Shown piece after piece: positions 18,402 through 26,989 of a stretch of 64,000 nt of DNA (position 1 is its first letter; each line of letters opens with the position of its first letter). The notes under the pieces were generated by a model that ran no database searches, was not told the DNA's origin, and saw only the letters and a list, made by a program, of their open reading frames with translations. The stretch covers positions 18,666 through 82,665 of the forward strand of contig CAKUTA010000009.1 of NCBI GenBank assembly GCA_934691625.1. Reading direction: 5' to 3'. Source of the stretch: an uncultured Bacteroidales bacterium. Its GTDB lineage: Bacteria > Bacteroidota > Bacteroidia > Bacteroidales > UBA932. Position numbers and translations under genes: made by a program.

Positions 18402-18803
18402 CGGCAGCGGTCGGCTGTCTGCTCTCAAGGCTACCAGCCATGACCGGGTAACTGCCTGCTGAGGTTGATTATCAGATAGTTACAAAACTCAAATGTCAGT
18501 ACTCGTGACTTTGAAAAATGTAATCAATTGATAATCAATGTTGCCTGCTCGTGACATTGAAAACGAAAATTGCTGGAGAACCGCAACTTCTTCGGCAATT
18601 TTATTGTATACGGGCGGGCGTCAGCTGCGGCTATGCATTAGAAACGTTACAGTCAGCCTTGCTGTAAATTGGTCGAAAAAAATATTCTGTCGGGAGAATG
18701 TTATGAAAAAAGTTAAAAAAATGTTACAACTTGTCATGAAAAAGTGTACATTTGTAAAGTTTTAACCCCTTGATAGGGGGGGGGTAATAGAAATCATACT
18801 CCC
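18402..18803 (+). promoter_or_regulatory. Upstream region of the fimbrial locus with direct repeats, a -7 box and a G9 tract
   Basis: 402 bases without a gene. A 16-base imperfect direct repeat (CTCGTGACWTTGAAAA) occurs at 18502-18517 and 18548-18563. TACATTTG at 18747-18754 matches the -7 box, without a clear -33 element. Nine consecutive G (18776-18784) lie between the predicted start of transcription (about 18761) and the GTG start at 18804. No inverted repeats flanking the promoter (as in invertible Bacteroides promoters) were found. Confidence 0.5.
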
Positions 18804-20015
18804 GTGAAACGAATAATAACACTACTGCTGTTAGCGCTTTTTTGCGTGTCTGCATCTGCCCAGCAGATGTCGGATTCGTTACGGGTGTATTTTCGTCAAG
18901 GCTATTCTGCATTCGATCCGGGATATCGTAACAACCAGTCCCGTGTGGACGCTTTCATCGCCAGGGTCAAGGACTTCCAGAAAGAGTCCGAGGCATTCGA
19001 AATCCTCAATGTCACATACAAGGCAGGAGCATCTCCTGAAGGCACCCTCGCCATTAACCGGAAAATCTCCGGGAAGAGAAGCGCGAACCTTACCGCCTAT
19101 CTCCGCAGGCACCTCACATTCTCGGACAGTACGCTCCGCATTGAAGACGTGGTGGAGGACTGGGACGGACTGGCTGAACTTGTGGAACGTTCATCCATGC
19201 CATACAGAGATGAGGTCCTGGCATTGCTCCGGCAGGAGACAGGCTCGGAGAGGCTGAAGAAAGAACTTCAGGGGCTTCATGGCGGAGCGGTGTGGCGCTA
19301 TATGAATGACAAGCTGTTCCCCGAACTGCGGGCATTCAATGTATATATAGAGGTAGGCGTGCGTAATCCTGAACTTCCTGTCCCTGAGATAGCGGATGCC
19401 GAACCTATGCCTGATGAACTCTTTCCTGTCCTGGACGACTCGCTGACAGTAAGCCGGATACAGATGCCTGAACCGGCTCCGGAATGGACACGCAAGCTGC
19501 GCATAAAGACCAATGCGATAGGATGGGCGATGTTCATGACAAATGTCGCAGTCGAGATTGACATTACCCGTCATCTGTCTTTCCAGCTTCCTATATGCTA
19601 TTCCGCGGTCAACTACTTCAGCAGGGAGCTGAAATTCAGAACATTCGCGGTGCAGCCAGAATTCCGCTGGTGGTTCACGAAACCGGACGGGCTCTTTCTG
19701 GGAGCACATTTCGGCACGGCATATTTCAACTACGCCACGAAAGGCGACTGGCGTATCCAGACCGGTTACGGCGACCGCCCTCTCTGGGGAGGCGGCATTG
19801 CTGCAGGCTACAGGATGCCTCTGACCAGGCGCAATCCTCGCTGGGAAATGGAGTTTTCACTTGGCGGCGGAGTCTATGATGTTTACTATGACCGCTTCTA
19901 TAATGAGAAGAACGGCCCTAAGGAGGGCAGCTACCATACCACGTTCATAGGCATTGACCATGCCGCGGTGACGTTCTCATACAGCTTTGACTTGAAAAGA
20001 AGGAGGGGCAGATGA
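18804..20015 (+). CDS. DUF3575-domain outer-membrane protein of a fimbrial locus
   Basis: 403 residues starting at GTG; no ATG in frame preserves the signal peptide (LLLLALFCVSASAQ), which decides the start. The N-terminal half (about 25-170) is soluble and contains an OmpA/peptidoglycan-binding-like segment (TYKAGASPEGTLAINRKISGKRSANLTAYL). The C-terminal part (about 225-403) is the DUF3575 region: alternating beta strands with many aromatics (KTNAIGWAMF, PEFRWWFTKPDGLFLGAHFG, FSYSFDLKRR), suggesting a small outer-membrane barrel. Such genes precede FimB/Mfa2-type anchors in Bacteroidales fimbrial clusters. It overlaps the next gene by 4 bases (ATGA), so the two are translationally coupled. 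Role in assembly or anchoring is inferred. Confidence 0.8.
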   Translation: MKRIITLLLLALFCVSASAQQMSDSLRVYFRQGYSAFDPGYRNNQSRVDAFIARVKDFQKESEAFEILNVTYKAGASPEGTLAINRKISGKRSANLTAYLRRHLTFSDSTLRIEDVVEDWDGLAELVERSSMPYRDEVLALLRQETGSERLKKELQGLHGGAVWRYMNDKLFPELRAFNVYIEVGVRNPELPVPEIADAEPMPDELFPVLDDSLTVSRIQMPEPAPEWTRKLRIKTNAIGWAMFMTNVAVEIDITRHLSFQLPICYSAVNYFSRELKFRTFAVQPEFRWWFTKPDGLFLGAHFGTAYFNYATKGDWRIQTGYGDRPLWGGGIAAGYRMPLTRRNPRWEMEFSLGGGVYDVYYDRFYNEKNGPKEGSYHTTFIGIDHAAVTFSYSFDLKRRRGR

Positions 20016-21157
20016 GACGTGCATTGAAAGTATTTGCCGCAATGTTGGCGGCATTGGCATTGTCTGCATCCTGCGCCGTTCACGAATGGCCTCAGACCCT
20101 TCCTGCCGATGCCACGCTGAAGCTGGATTTCGACACGGCATTGCCCCAGTTCATTGTCCTGGATGTGAACGACACGAGGGCGTCGAAGGACGGACGCGAC
20201 TATCATATACGCTATGTCGTGGAGGCCTACAGGAAGCTCGGTGACGGTTCGTTCGCGACGACCCCTTATCGCAGATATGTTTTCACCAAGGACGATCTCT
20301 CAGACCTGAACAATGAAGTGACCATCAGCATTGACGAGGGAACTTATGACTTCTACGTATGGACGGATTTCGTGGACAGGAACTCGACCGAGGACTTCTA
20401 CTATGACACCGGCAACTTCCGGGAAATCAGCCTACATGGTACCTATGAGGGGAACAATGACTTCCGCGATGCATTTGTGGGACACAGGGAGCTGACGGTG
20501 GAGCGTCTCGGCGCATTGGTGCCTCCGGTCATCGGGACAGTGGCAATGGGGCGTCCGCTCGCCAAGTTCGAGTTTATCACGACAGACCTGCAGGAGTTCA
20601 TCACCAAGGTCATAACTGATATGAAGAAGAAACAGGATCAGGAAGCTGCCGGCGGGACGAAATCCGCTGATATTAAGGACAATGCTTCAGTAACGGATGA
20701 TTCTGGGACAGCCGATGAAAGCTCTGGCGGGACAAAGGGCGATGACGGCACGAAAGGGGATGGCGACAGCAAGTCTCCTGTGGTGGACCTGAAGAAATAC
20801 AATGTGGTGTTTTATTATACGGGCTACATGCCGTCAGTATTCAATATGATGGATAACAGGCCTTGCGACTCCAGGACGGGAGTTTCATTCGCTTCCGACA
20901 TCACGCTTCTGGATGAGCACAATGCGCGTCTCGGCTTCGACTACGTGATGGTGAACGGCAAGGAATCCAGCGTCATGGTGGCTGTAGGGCTGTTCGACGA
21001 GGAGGGCACAAGGCTGTCAATGACAAATCCGATAGAGGTGCCGCTGAAGCGCAGCATGCTGACCACAGTGAAGGGAGGATTCCTTATGCAGGACACTGGC
21101 GGAGGTGTCGCGATAGACCCGAAGTTTGATGGGGAATTCAATATTATAATACGCTGA
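20012..21157 (+). CDS. FimB/Mfa2-like fimbrial anchor lipoprotein
   Basis: 381 residues with a lipoprotein signal (AALALSASC). The N-terminal beta-rich domain has the pattern seen in FimB/Mfa2 anchors: YHIRYVVEAYRKLG, then YDFYVWTDFVD and FRDAFVGHRELTV, and the RPLAKFEFITTDL segment. A Lys/Asp/Gly-rich low-complexity insert (about residues 205-255, with DDGTKGDGDSKS) separates the two lobes. The C-terminal lobe contains YYTGYMPSVFNMMDNRPCDS and the closing strands. These proteins cap and anchor fimbrillin polymers at the outer membrane. Context (DUF3575 gene upstream, two fimbrillin-like genes downstream) supports the call. Confidence 0.75.
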   Translation: MRRALKVFAAMLAALALSASCAVHEWPQTLPADATLKLDFDTALPQFIVLDVNDTRASKDGRDYHIRYVVEAYRKLGDGSFATTPYRRYVFTKDDLSDLNNEVTISIDEGTYDFYVWTDFVDRNSTEDFYYDTGNFREISLHGTYEGNNDFRDAFVGHRELTVERLGALVPPVIGTVAMGRPLAKFEFITTDLQEFITKVITDMKKKQDQEAAGGTKSADIKDNASVTDDSGTADESSGGTKGDDGTKGDGDSKSPVVDLKKYNVVFYYTGYMPSVFNMMDNRPCDSRTGVSFASDITLLDEHNARLGFDYVMVNGKESSVMVAVGLFDEEGTRLSMTNPIEVPLKRSMLTTVKGGFLMQDTGGGVAIDPKFDGEFNIIIR

Positions 21158-21257
21158 TACATAAAAAATAGATGTAGTATAGCCTCGTCCTTTAAATGAC
21201 CGGGGCAAGACTATGGACACTATGAAACAAATATTAACAATTAATAATTACAGAACT

Positions 21258-23534
21258 ATGAACAAAAATCTATTGAAATCTTTCGCGGCTGCAGCGCTGT
21301 CCGTTCTGGCCATGGCCTGCGCGAAAGAGCAGGTTTCACCGGTTTCTGGTGATATTTGCGAAGCGACATTTGATGTCTATGTGCCGGGAGGAATCAGCAC
21401 AAAGGCTATAGCCGATGGTACTACTGCCAAAGAGCTCTGGTATCAGGTATTCGACAAGGACGGAAATGTTATTGCTGGCTTGGAAAAGACAAAACACGAG
21501 TCCCTGCTTTCAGATAGACAAACATCCGTATCTATACAGCTTGTGAAAGATCAGACTTACAATATCGTCTTTTGGGCACAGGCTGAGGGACAGACATGTT
21601 ATCAGTTTGATGATTTGAGAAAAATTACGGTTGATTATACCGCTGCGAAAGCAAACGATGAATCCCGTGATGCTTTCCTTGCTGTAAAGAATATTACTGT
21701 GAATGGACCGATAAATGAGACAGTAGAGATGAAACGTCCATTTGCTCAGCTCAATATCGGAACAGCAGATGCAGCAATCGCTGCGAATGCGGGGGTTGTA
21801 ATCAAGACTTCAAAGGTCGAGATGAAAGGACTTCCGAATATTCTCAATACTATTGAGGGTACGACGGATGGTGCAGAAGATGTGACATTCGCAGATAATG
21901 ATGTTCCAGCATCCACGGAGGTCCTTTCTGTCAATGGTAAGGAATACGCGTATCTGGCAATGAACTACATCCTAGCTCCGGCAGAAGGGAAGGAAATATC
22001 AGATGTGAAGGCTACTTTCACGGCAGAGGGTAAGGATCCTGTATCTCTGTCAGCCTTCAGCGTGCCGTTCCAGCGGAATTATCGTACCAATATCATAGGT
22101 AACATCCTCACTAACTCTGCAGACTTCAATGTCATTGTAGTCCCTGGTTTCGAGGATGGAGATAAGATATATGATCCATATATCACTACTCCTGATGCGC
22201 TCCAGGCGCTTTTTGACAATGGAGGTGCTGGAGCATTGACTGCTGATATTATTCTGGATAAGACTGTCTCTGTCGCTGCTGGCAAAGAAGTTACTCTCGA
22301 TCTTAACGGTAAGTCTATCAATAATACGGAAGACATTTGGGATGATACCTCACACCATAATTGGTCTCTTATCTCGGTAAAAGGAGGAAGTCTTACAATT
22401 AAAGGTGTAGGAGTTCTGAAAGCTAAAGAGAATGATTGCTATGCAGTGGATGTTCAGGACGGCGGACACGTTATTATCGAGGATGGTGAGTATATCGGCA
22501 ATATCCATGCTGTATATGTGCAAGAAGGAACAGCGGAAATCCGTGGTGGAAAATATAGCGTTCAGCAGAAATATCCTGACGCGTCAAAGGCTGATGAATT
22601 TGTCCTTAACTGTTATGATCGCAACCGCGCGAACGGTACTGCGAAGATTATTGTCACAGGCGGTGATTTCGTAAACTTCAACCCTGCCGATTGCCAGGCC
22701 GAAGGTGCTCATACGAACTTCCTTGCGGAAGGCTATCATTCAACGAAAACCGAGTATGGCGAAGATAAGACCATTTGGACCGTCGAGGAAATCCCTGCTT
22801 TGACCACGCAGGAGGATTTCAATTCTGCTATAACTTCAGCTTCCACTAATACGCCTGCAATGGTAAAATTGGCTTCAAATGTTACTATGACTTTGGATAA
22901 TGGCATTGCAGATGAGAAAGATAAGAGCCGTAATATAACTTTTGTCGGTGACGGCACCCAGACATTTGATGTTATTACAAATACAAAAACTGCTGAGGGT
23001 GGACAGCTGAATTACCAGCGTGGCTCATCGTTCACTTTCAAGAATTTGACTATTAAGGCTGGTGAGGGCAATTTTGACGGAGTGGTATGTGATGAACTGA
23101 CTTTTGAAAACTGCACAATAACAGGCAAACTTACTCTGTATGGTAAGGCGACTTTTGTGAATTGCGTATTTGAAAATACGATGGCAAATCAGTACTCCAT
23201 CTGGACTTGGGGGGGGACAGATGTTAAATTTGAAGGTTGTACTTTTAACACTAATGGTAAGGCTGTTCTTCTTTATGGTCAAGCAACTGCAGAAAAGCCT
23301 ACTAATCTCGTAGTGACCAAATGCACATTTAATGACAGAAATAATGGCACTATAGGCAAGGCGGCTATTGAGATAGGTAATGACTATAACGCCACATATT
23401 CTTTGACTGTTAATGATTGTAATGTAAATGGCTTCGCTGCTGGTAAAAACACTGATAGCAAACTATGGGCAAACAAGAACAGCATGGATGCAGAGCATCT
23501 TTCTGTAACAATTGATGGAAATAAAGTGCTTTAG
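21258..23534 (+). CDS. Fimbrillin-like (DUF6562) lipoprotein with C-terminal parallel beta-helix, copy 1
   Basis: I use the ATG at 21258 (758 residues), which gives MNKNLLKSFAAAALSVLAMAC, a lipoprotein signal; the in-frame TTG/ATG starts at 21213/21222 would place extra charged residues in front. The N-terminal third (about 25-290) resembles DUF6562/fimbrillin domains: TKAIADGTTAKELWYQVFDKDG, YNIVFWAQAEG, ESRDAFLAVK, RPFAQLNIGT, AYLAMNYIL. The rest is repetitive and beta-helix-like (SLISVKGGSLTIKG, CYAVDVQDGGHVIIEDG, AEIRGGKY, and repeated ENC/EGC turns), as in pectin-lyase-fold proteins. It is probably a surface adhesin or fimbrial tip subunit. It is paralogous to the next gene, with a middle region of much higher identity, and contains a G8 run (23209-23216). 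Confidence 0.75.
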   Translation: MNKNLLKSFAAAALSVLAMACAKEQVSPVSGDICEATFDVYVPGGISTKAIADGTTAKELWYQVFDKDGNVIAGLEKTKHESLLSDRQTSVSIQLVKDQTYNIVFWAQAEGQTCYQFDDLRKITVDYTAAKANDESRDAFLAVKNITVNGPINETVEMKRPFAQLNIGTADAAIAANAGVVIKTSKVEMKGLPNILNTIEGTTDGAEDVTFADNDVPASTEVLSVNGKEYAYLAMNYILAPAEGKEISDVKATFTAEGKDPVSLSAFSVPFQRNYRTNIIGNILTNSADFNVIVVPGFEDGDKIYDPYITTPDALQALFDNGGAGALTADIILDKTVSVAAGKEVTLDLNGKSINNTEDIWDDTSHHNWSLISVKGGSLTIKGVGVLKAKENDCYAVDVQDGGHVIIEDGEYIGNIHAVYVQEGTAEIRGGKYSVQQKYPDASKADEFVLNCYDRNRANGTAKIIVTGGDFVNFNPADCQAEGAHTNFLAEGYHSTKTEYGEDKTIWTVEEIPALTTQEDFNSAITSASTNTPAMVKLASNVTMTLDNGIADEKDKSRNITFVGDGTQTFDVITNTKTAEGGQLNYQRGSSFTFKNLTIKAGEGNFDGVVCDELTFENCTITGKLTLYGKATFVNCVFENTMANQYSIWTWGGTDVKFEGCTFNTNGKAVLLYGQATAEKPTNLVVTKCTFNDRNNGTIGKAAIEIGNDYNATYSLTVNDCNVNGFAAGKNTDSKLWANKNSMDAEHLSVTIDGNKVL

Positions 23535-23558
23535 AAATAACACAAACACAAAATCAAT

Positions 23559-25832
23559 ATGAAATCAATCAAGTATTTGGTAGCGGCTGCGCTCGCATTG
23601 CTCGCAGTCGGCTGTAACAAGGAGTCCGTAACGGAAGTTCCTGACGGACAGATGGTAGATGTTACCTTTACGGCAGCATTGCCTGGAGAGGAACTGGCTA
23701 CCAAGGCCATCGGCGATGGTCAGACGGCCAAGAAGCTCTATGTGGCAGTCTATGAAAATGACGATGCCAAGACGAAACTGGATCTCAACCAGGAAAAAAC
23801 TTTCACGGATCTGAAGACCACTGTGACCTTCAGCCTCGTGAAGGGCAAGACCTATAACTTCGTGTTCTGGGCACAGGCCGAGAACGGCGCACCTTATAGC
23901 TGGGAGAATGACGATCTTAAGAACATCAAGATCTCTTATGACAATGCGTTGGCAAATGACGAGACCCGCGACGCATTCTATGCTACCCGCAAGGAGCTGA
24001 AAGTCAATGGCGCTCTCACCGAGACTATCAAGCTTTACCGTCCTTTCGCTCAGGTGAACTTCGGTACAGCTGACTATACTGAAGCTGTCGTAGCCGGTCT
24101 GAAGCCTACCAAGAGCGTATTCTCCGCTACGTCAGTGGCTACAGAGTTCGACACATTCGAGGCCGAAGGAAAAGCGGAAGCAGATGTGACATTCAAGGAG
24201 GCTGCTCTCCCGGGCGAGACACTCGTTACCAAGGAAGGCAATTATACCTGGATGACGATGAACTATATCATCCCTGCAGGCAAGCAGGGCGAGAAGCATA
24301 TCAGCAACGTTGCCGCTGAATTCATTGCTGACGCTGGCAGCGTGAAAGTTTCAGCCCCTCAGGCTCCTGTCCAGAACAACTACCGCACGAACATTCTCGG
24401 TAACCTCCTCACCTCACAGGTTATCTTCAACGTTGAGATCGTCCCTATCTTCAACGAGCCGGACAACGACATTGACCTCGTGAACATCAAGAACGTCGAG
24501 TCCCTGAAGGCCCTCTTCGCCACCGGCGGCTCAGCAAAACTTGCGGAAGACCTCGTGATAGATGAGACCGTCTCAGTGCCTGCAGGCGCAGAAGTCACCC
24601 TTGACCTTAATGGCAAGACCATCAGGAATACTGAAGATCTTTGGGATGTGGCTACGAACTGCTGGTCTCTCATTTCTGTAAAAGGCGGCACTTTGACAAT
24701 CAAGGGACAGGGCTCAGTTACTGCAAAGGAAAACGACTGCTATGCCGTTGATGTTCAGGATGGCGGAAACGTCATTGTAGAAGGCGGCGAATACGTCGGC
24801 AATATCCACGCAGTCTATGTGCATGATGGTACGGCTGAAATCCGTGGTGGCAAGTACAGCGTTCAGCAGAAATATCCTGACGCGTCAAAGGCTGATGAAT
24901 TCGTCCTTAACTGTTTAGATGGCAATCATGCAAACGGAACAGCAAAGATTATTGTCTCTGGCGGTGAATTCGTAAGCTTCAACCCTGCCGATTGCCAGGC
25001 CGAGGGTGCTCATACAAATTTCCTTGCTTCTGGCTACAAGTCAGTGCAGAAAGGCGATAACTATGTCGTAGTGCCAGCAAACCAGACCACTGTTTATACC
25101 GAGGCCGAACTTGACGAGGCTATTGCAGCAGTTGAAAAAGGAGTCAAATCGGAGATACTCATCGCTGCCGGTACATACAAGAATGTGATTGATGTTCGCT
25201 CAGATAAAGTCATTACGTTCAAGCCTGCTGTTGAAGGTGCATCCGTAGTCCTCGGTGGCGTCAATGGTGCAAGCAATGGCACTGAGACATCTTGCGTATT
25301 CGAGGACATCACTTTTGATAATTCTATCCAGGAGGCTGGCTGGTTTGTCGGTACCGCTCAGAATATTTTCCCTTGCGTAGGCGTTTGGGGGGGGCAGTAC
25401 ACCTTCAAGAACTGCAAGTTTATTGTTGATGGTAATTCTGGTAAGGAAACAGGAGTGATGACCTGGTGGACAATCAAGGACTGCAAGACAGCATTGACAT
25501 TCGACGGCTGTACATTCGAGGGAAAGGATAATCACGCTGAAGCTCGTGCAATGCAGATTTATGGCCACGTTGATCTTGCTGTTCTGAACTGCAAATTGGC
25601 TACAGCCAAGAGGTATGCGATAAAGTATGCCGCTAATGAGGGTTATACAGCAAACATTAAGAATTGCGAAGTTTCTAACTGTGAATATACAGTAGAACTT
25701 GGATCTGCAGACTACCCTGGAAGCAAGTACACGGTTAATTTCGAGAATAATACTCTTGCTGGAGGCATCGCTGACTACAAGATTGCTCACGAAGAAGGCG
25801 CAGCCATCAATGGTGGCGTAGCGAAGAACTAG
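23559..25832 (+). CDS. Fimbrillin-like (DUF6562) lipoprotein with C-terminal parallel beta-helix, copy 2
   Basis: 757 residues, lipoprotein signal MKSIKYLVAAALALLAVGC. Same plan as copy 1: DUF6562/fimbrillin-like N-terminal domain (TKAIGDGQTAKKLYVAVYEND, YNFVFWAQAENG, ETRDAFYATRK, RPFAQVNFGT, YTWMTMNYII), then a beta-helix with DVQDGGNVIVEGG, AEIRGGKYSVQQ, EDITFDNS, KNCKF, DGCTFEG and NFENNTL turns. Codon use in the first 1.3 kb is richer in C-ending codons than in copy 1, which may mean this is the more highly expressed subunit. A G8 run (25387-25394) sits in the same W-G-G turn as in copy 1. The gene follows copy 1 by 24 bases and ends with a strong terminator, closing the operon. Confidence 0.78.
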   Translation: MKSIKYLVAAALALLAVGCNKESVTEVPDGQMVDVTFTAALPGEELATKAIGDGQTAKKLYVAVYENDDAKTKLDLNQEKTFTDLKTTVTFSLVKGKTYNFVFWAQAENGAPYSWENDDLKNIKISYDNALANDETRDAFYATRKELKVNGALTETIKLYRPFAQVNFGTADYTEAVVAGLKPTKSVFSATSVATEFDTFEAEGKAEADVTFKEAALPGETLVTKEGNYTWMTMNYIIPAGKQGEKHISNVAAEFIADAGSVKVSAPQAPVQNNYRTNILGNLLTSQVIFNVEIVPIFNEPDNDIDLVNIKNVESLKALFATGGSAKLAEDLVIDETVSVPAGAEVTLDLNGKTIRNTEDLWDVATNCWSLISVKGGTLTIKGQGSVTAKENDCYAVDVQDGGNVIVEGGEYVGNIHAVYVHDGTAEIRGGKYSVQQKYPDASKADEFVLNCLDGNHANGTAKIIVSGGEFVSFNPADCQAEGAHTNFLASGYKSVQKGDNYVVVPANQTTVYTEAELDEAIAAVEKGVKSEILIAAGTYKNVIDVRSDKVITFKPAVEGASVVLGGVNGASNGTETSCVFEDITFDNSIQEAGWFVGTAQNIFPCVGVWGGQYTFKNCKFIVDGNSGKETGVMTWWTIKDCKTALTFDGCTFEGKDNHAEARAMQIYGHVDLAVLNCKLATAKRYAIKYAANEGYTANIKNCEVSNCEYTVELGSADYPGSKYTVNFENNTLAGGIADYKIAHEEGAAINGGVAKN

Positions 25833-25856
25833 CGTTATCTTTCATAGCCATGTTTA

Positions 25857-25885
25857 AGGGTGCGGCATTAGCTGCGCCCTTTTTT
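25857..25885 (+). terminator. Terminator of the fimbrial operon
   Basis: AGGGTGCGGC (25857-25866) pairs with GCTGCGCCCT (25871-25880) across a 4-base ATTA loop, with two G-T pairs, followed by six T. Confidence 0.95.
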
Positions 25886-26056
25886 GCTTTGCACCACCTC
25901 TTGCATCCCCTCCGTCAGGCCTATAAGCGTCCGATAAAGTGCATCTTGTAAGGTATATAAAGTTAACCAGGCTTTGATCGAAGTTGTCAAAGTCGGGTAA
26001 CTTTATATCGAAGTCGATGAACTTCGTACGAAGGCGCTTAGCGTTGATTGAAGTCC

Positions 26057-26194
26057 TTAGAGTCGTCCTTCTTTCCAGTTCTCGGGCAGCAGCCTGATGG
26101 CATCAGACCTGCCGTTCTCGTATTCCGAGATTCTCCGGATTACAGTAAGCCTCCGCTCGCTATCTTTCAAATTCCTCCTCCCGCTCGAAGTCAT
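26057..26194 (-). pseudogene. Possible short coding remnant
   Basis: 45 residues from an ATG at 26194. The composition (TSSGRR, RRLTVIRRISEYENGRSD, LLPENWKEGRL) reads like protein rather than chance. The 18-base direct repeat encodes the TSSGRR part, and the same string recurs upstream in an imperfect copy. I recognise no family and see no ribosome-binding site. Confidence 0.2.
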
Positions 26195-26400
26195 CTGCCA
26201 TACTTATCCTGACCATCTGGACATCTCCGGTTCGTTGAACCTCTTTCGTCAGACTTCGCCCTCCGTCCTTCGAATATCTCCTCCCGCTCGAAGTCTGCTA
26301 CCGTTCTTATTCTGACCCTCTTGGCATCGGTAATGACTGCATTGATTTACGGTAACTGGCAGTATTACAGCCGGTTAGGTGCTTTCGCCCCTTCCCCGTG

Positions 26401-26436
26401 AGATGCCCAGACCCATGTTTTTATAGTGGTCTTGGC
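26401..26436. repeat. Palindromic repeat element, copy 1
   Basis: An imperfect hairpin of about 13 bp per arm with a T/A loop. Its reverse complement matches 62734-62769 at 28 of 36 positions, and at 27 of 29 outside the loop. Neither copy lies in a gene. Confidence 0.7.
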
Positions 26437-26661
26437 TTTTGATTGGTGCTGTAATTATTTAATATATAGCGTATTACATTAAATCGGCATATCCCGGAGG
26501 TTCCGTTTTTAGCCCATGCTTACCCCTACATTACCCTTCGGAAGCATCTGTCCCTTCTTGCCTGGTTGCTGTCGGCATGGCGACATTGCTCACCTCCATA
26601 AATATTTAAACGGAAGTATGCATTTAGACTTGTAAATCATAGTGCCTTTTTATTAATTCAT

Positions 26662-26752
26662 TGATTTATAACTATTTAGTGTTTTTTAATAATATATTTG
26701 ACGATTTTAAAAAAAATGCTAATACGCTGATATTTAATTAATTAGCCCAAAA
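26662..26752 (+). repeat. AT-rich intergenic repeat, copy R1
   Basis: About 90 bases starting GATTTATAA and containing TGACGATTTT and TGATATTTAATT, closely matching 55844-55933 in the same orientation. Related copies are at 28341-28410 (inverted) and 33992-34055. The core forms an imperfect hairpin (AG-N-TTTTTT with AAAAAATGCT). Confidence 0.65.
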
Positions 26753-26989
26753 ATGCGTCTTGGTTTGTTTACGTTATTAGGTACAAGCCTGAATTGCATA
26801 ATTCCATATTTAAAAATCTTCCGAAAAAGTTAAAAATCATATATTTTTTGCATGTCTCGGGTCACTTTTCGATGAGAAATCCGGATGGGCTTCATAGATT
26901 TGCCTCCGTGGTCTGCGGACCACATTGTCGCATGTGGCATGGAACTGAAGCTCTGCGGCTTGCATTGTTTAACTTAAAATTGTAATTTT

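Larger units (their letters stand above)
25886..26989. other. Gene-poor AT-rich tract with repeats
   Basis: 1.1 kb without an intact gene. It holds an 18-base exact direct repeat 103 bases apart (26175-26192 and 26278-26295), a palindromic element (26401-26436) that recurs near the right end of the window, and an AT-rich repeat (26662-26752) shared with three other intergenic regions. On the minus strand a 45-codon frame (26194-26057) encodes a protein-like string (SERRLTVIRRISEYENG) that may be a gene remnant. The tract looks like an accumulation site for repeats next to a nuclease/transposase-like gene. Confidence 0.5.

Noticed and set aside
18402..18803. Invertible promoter of the fimbrial operon
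   Set aside because: I looked for inverted repeats flanking the -7 box as in phase-variable Bacteroides promoters and found only direct repeats and a poly-G tract.
26097..26315. 72-codon plus-strand frame in the gene-poor tract
   Set aside because: Overlaps the direct repeat and a better-looking minus-strand string; no start signal and no family.
25886..26989. CRISPR array or insertion sequence in the repeat-rich tract
   Set aside because: Repeats are few, unequal and not regularly spaced, and no cas or complete transposase gene is present; only the PD-(D/E)XK gene lies nearby.
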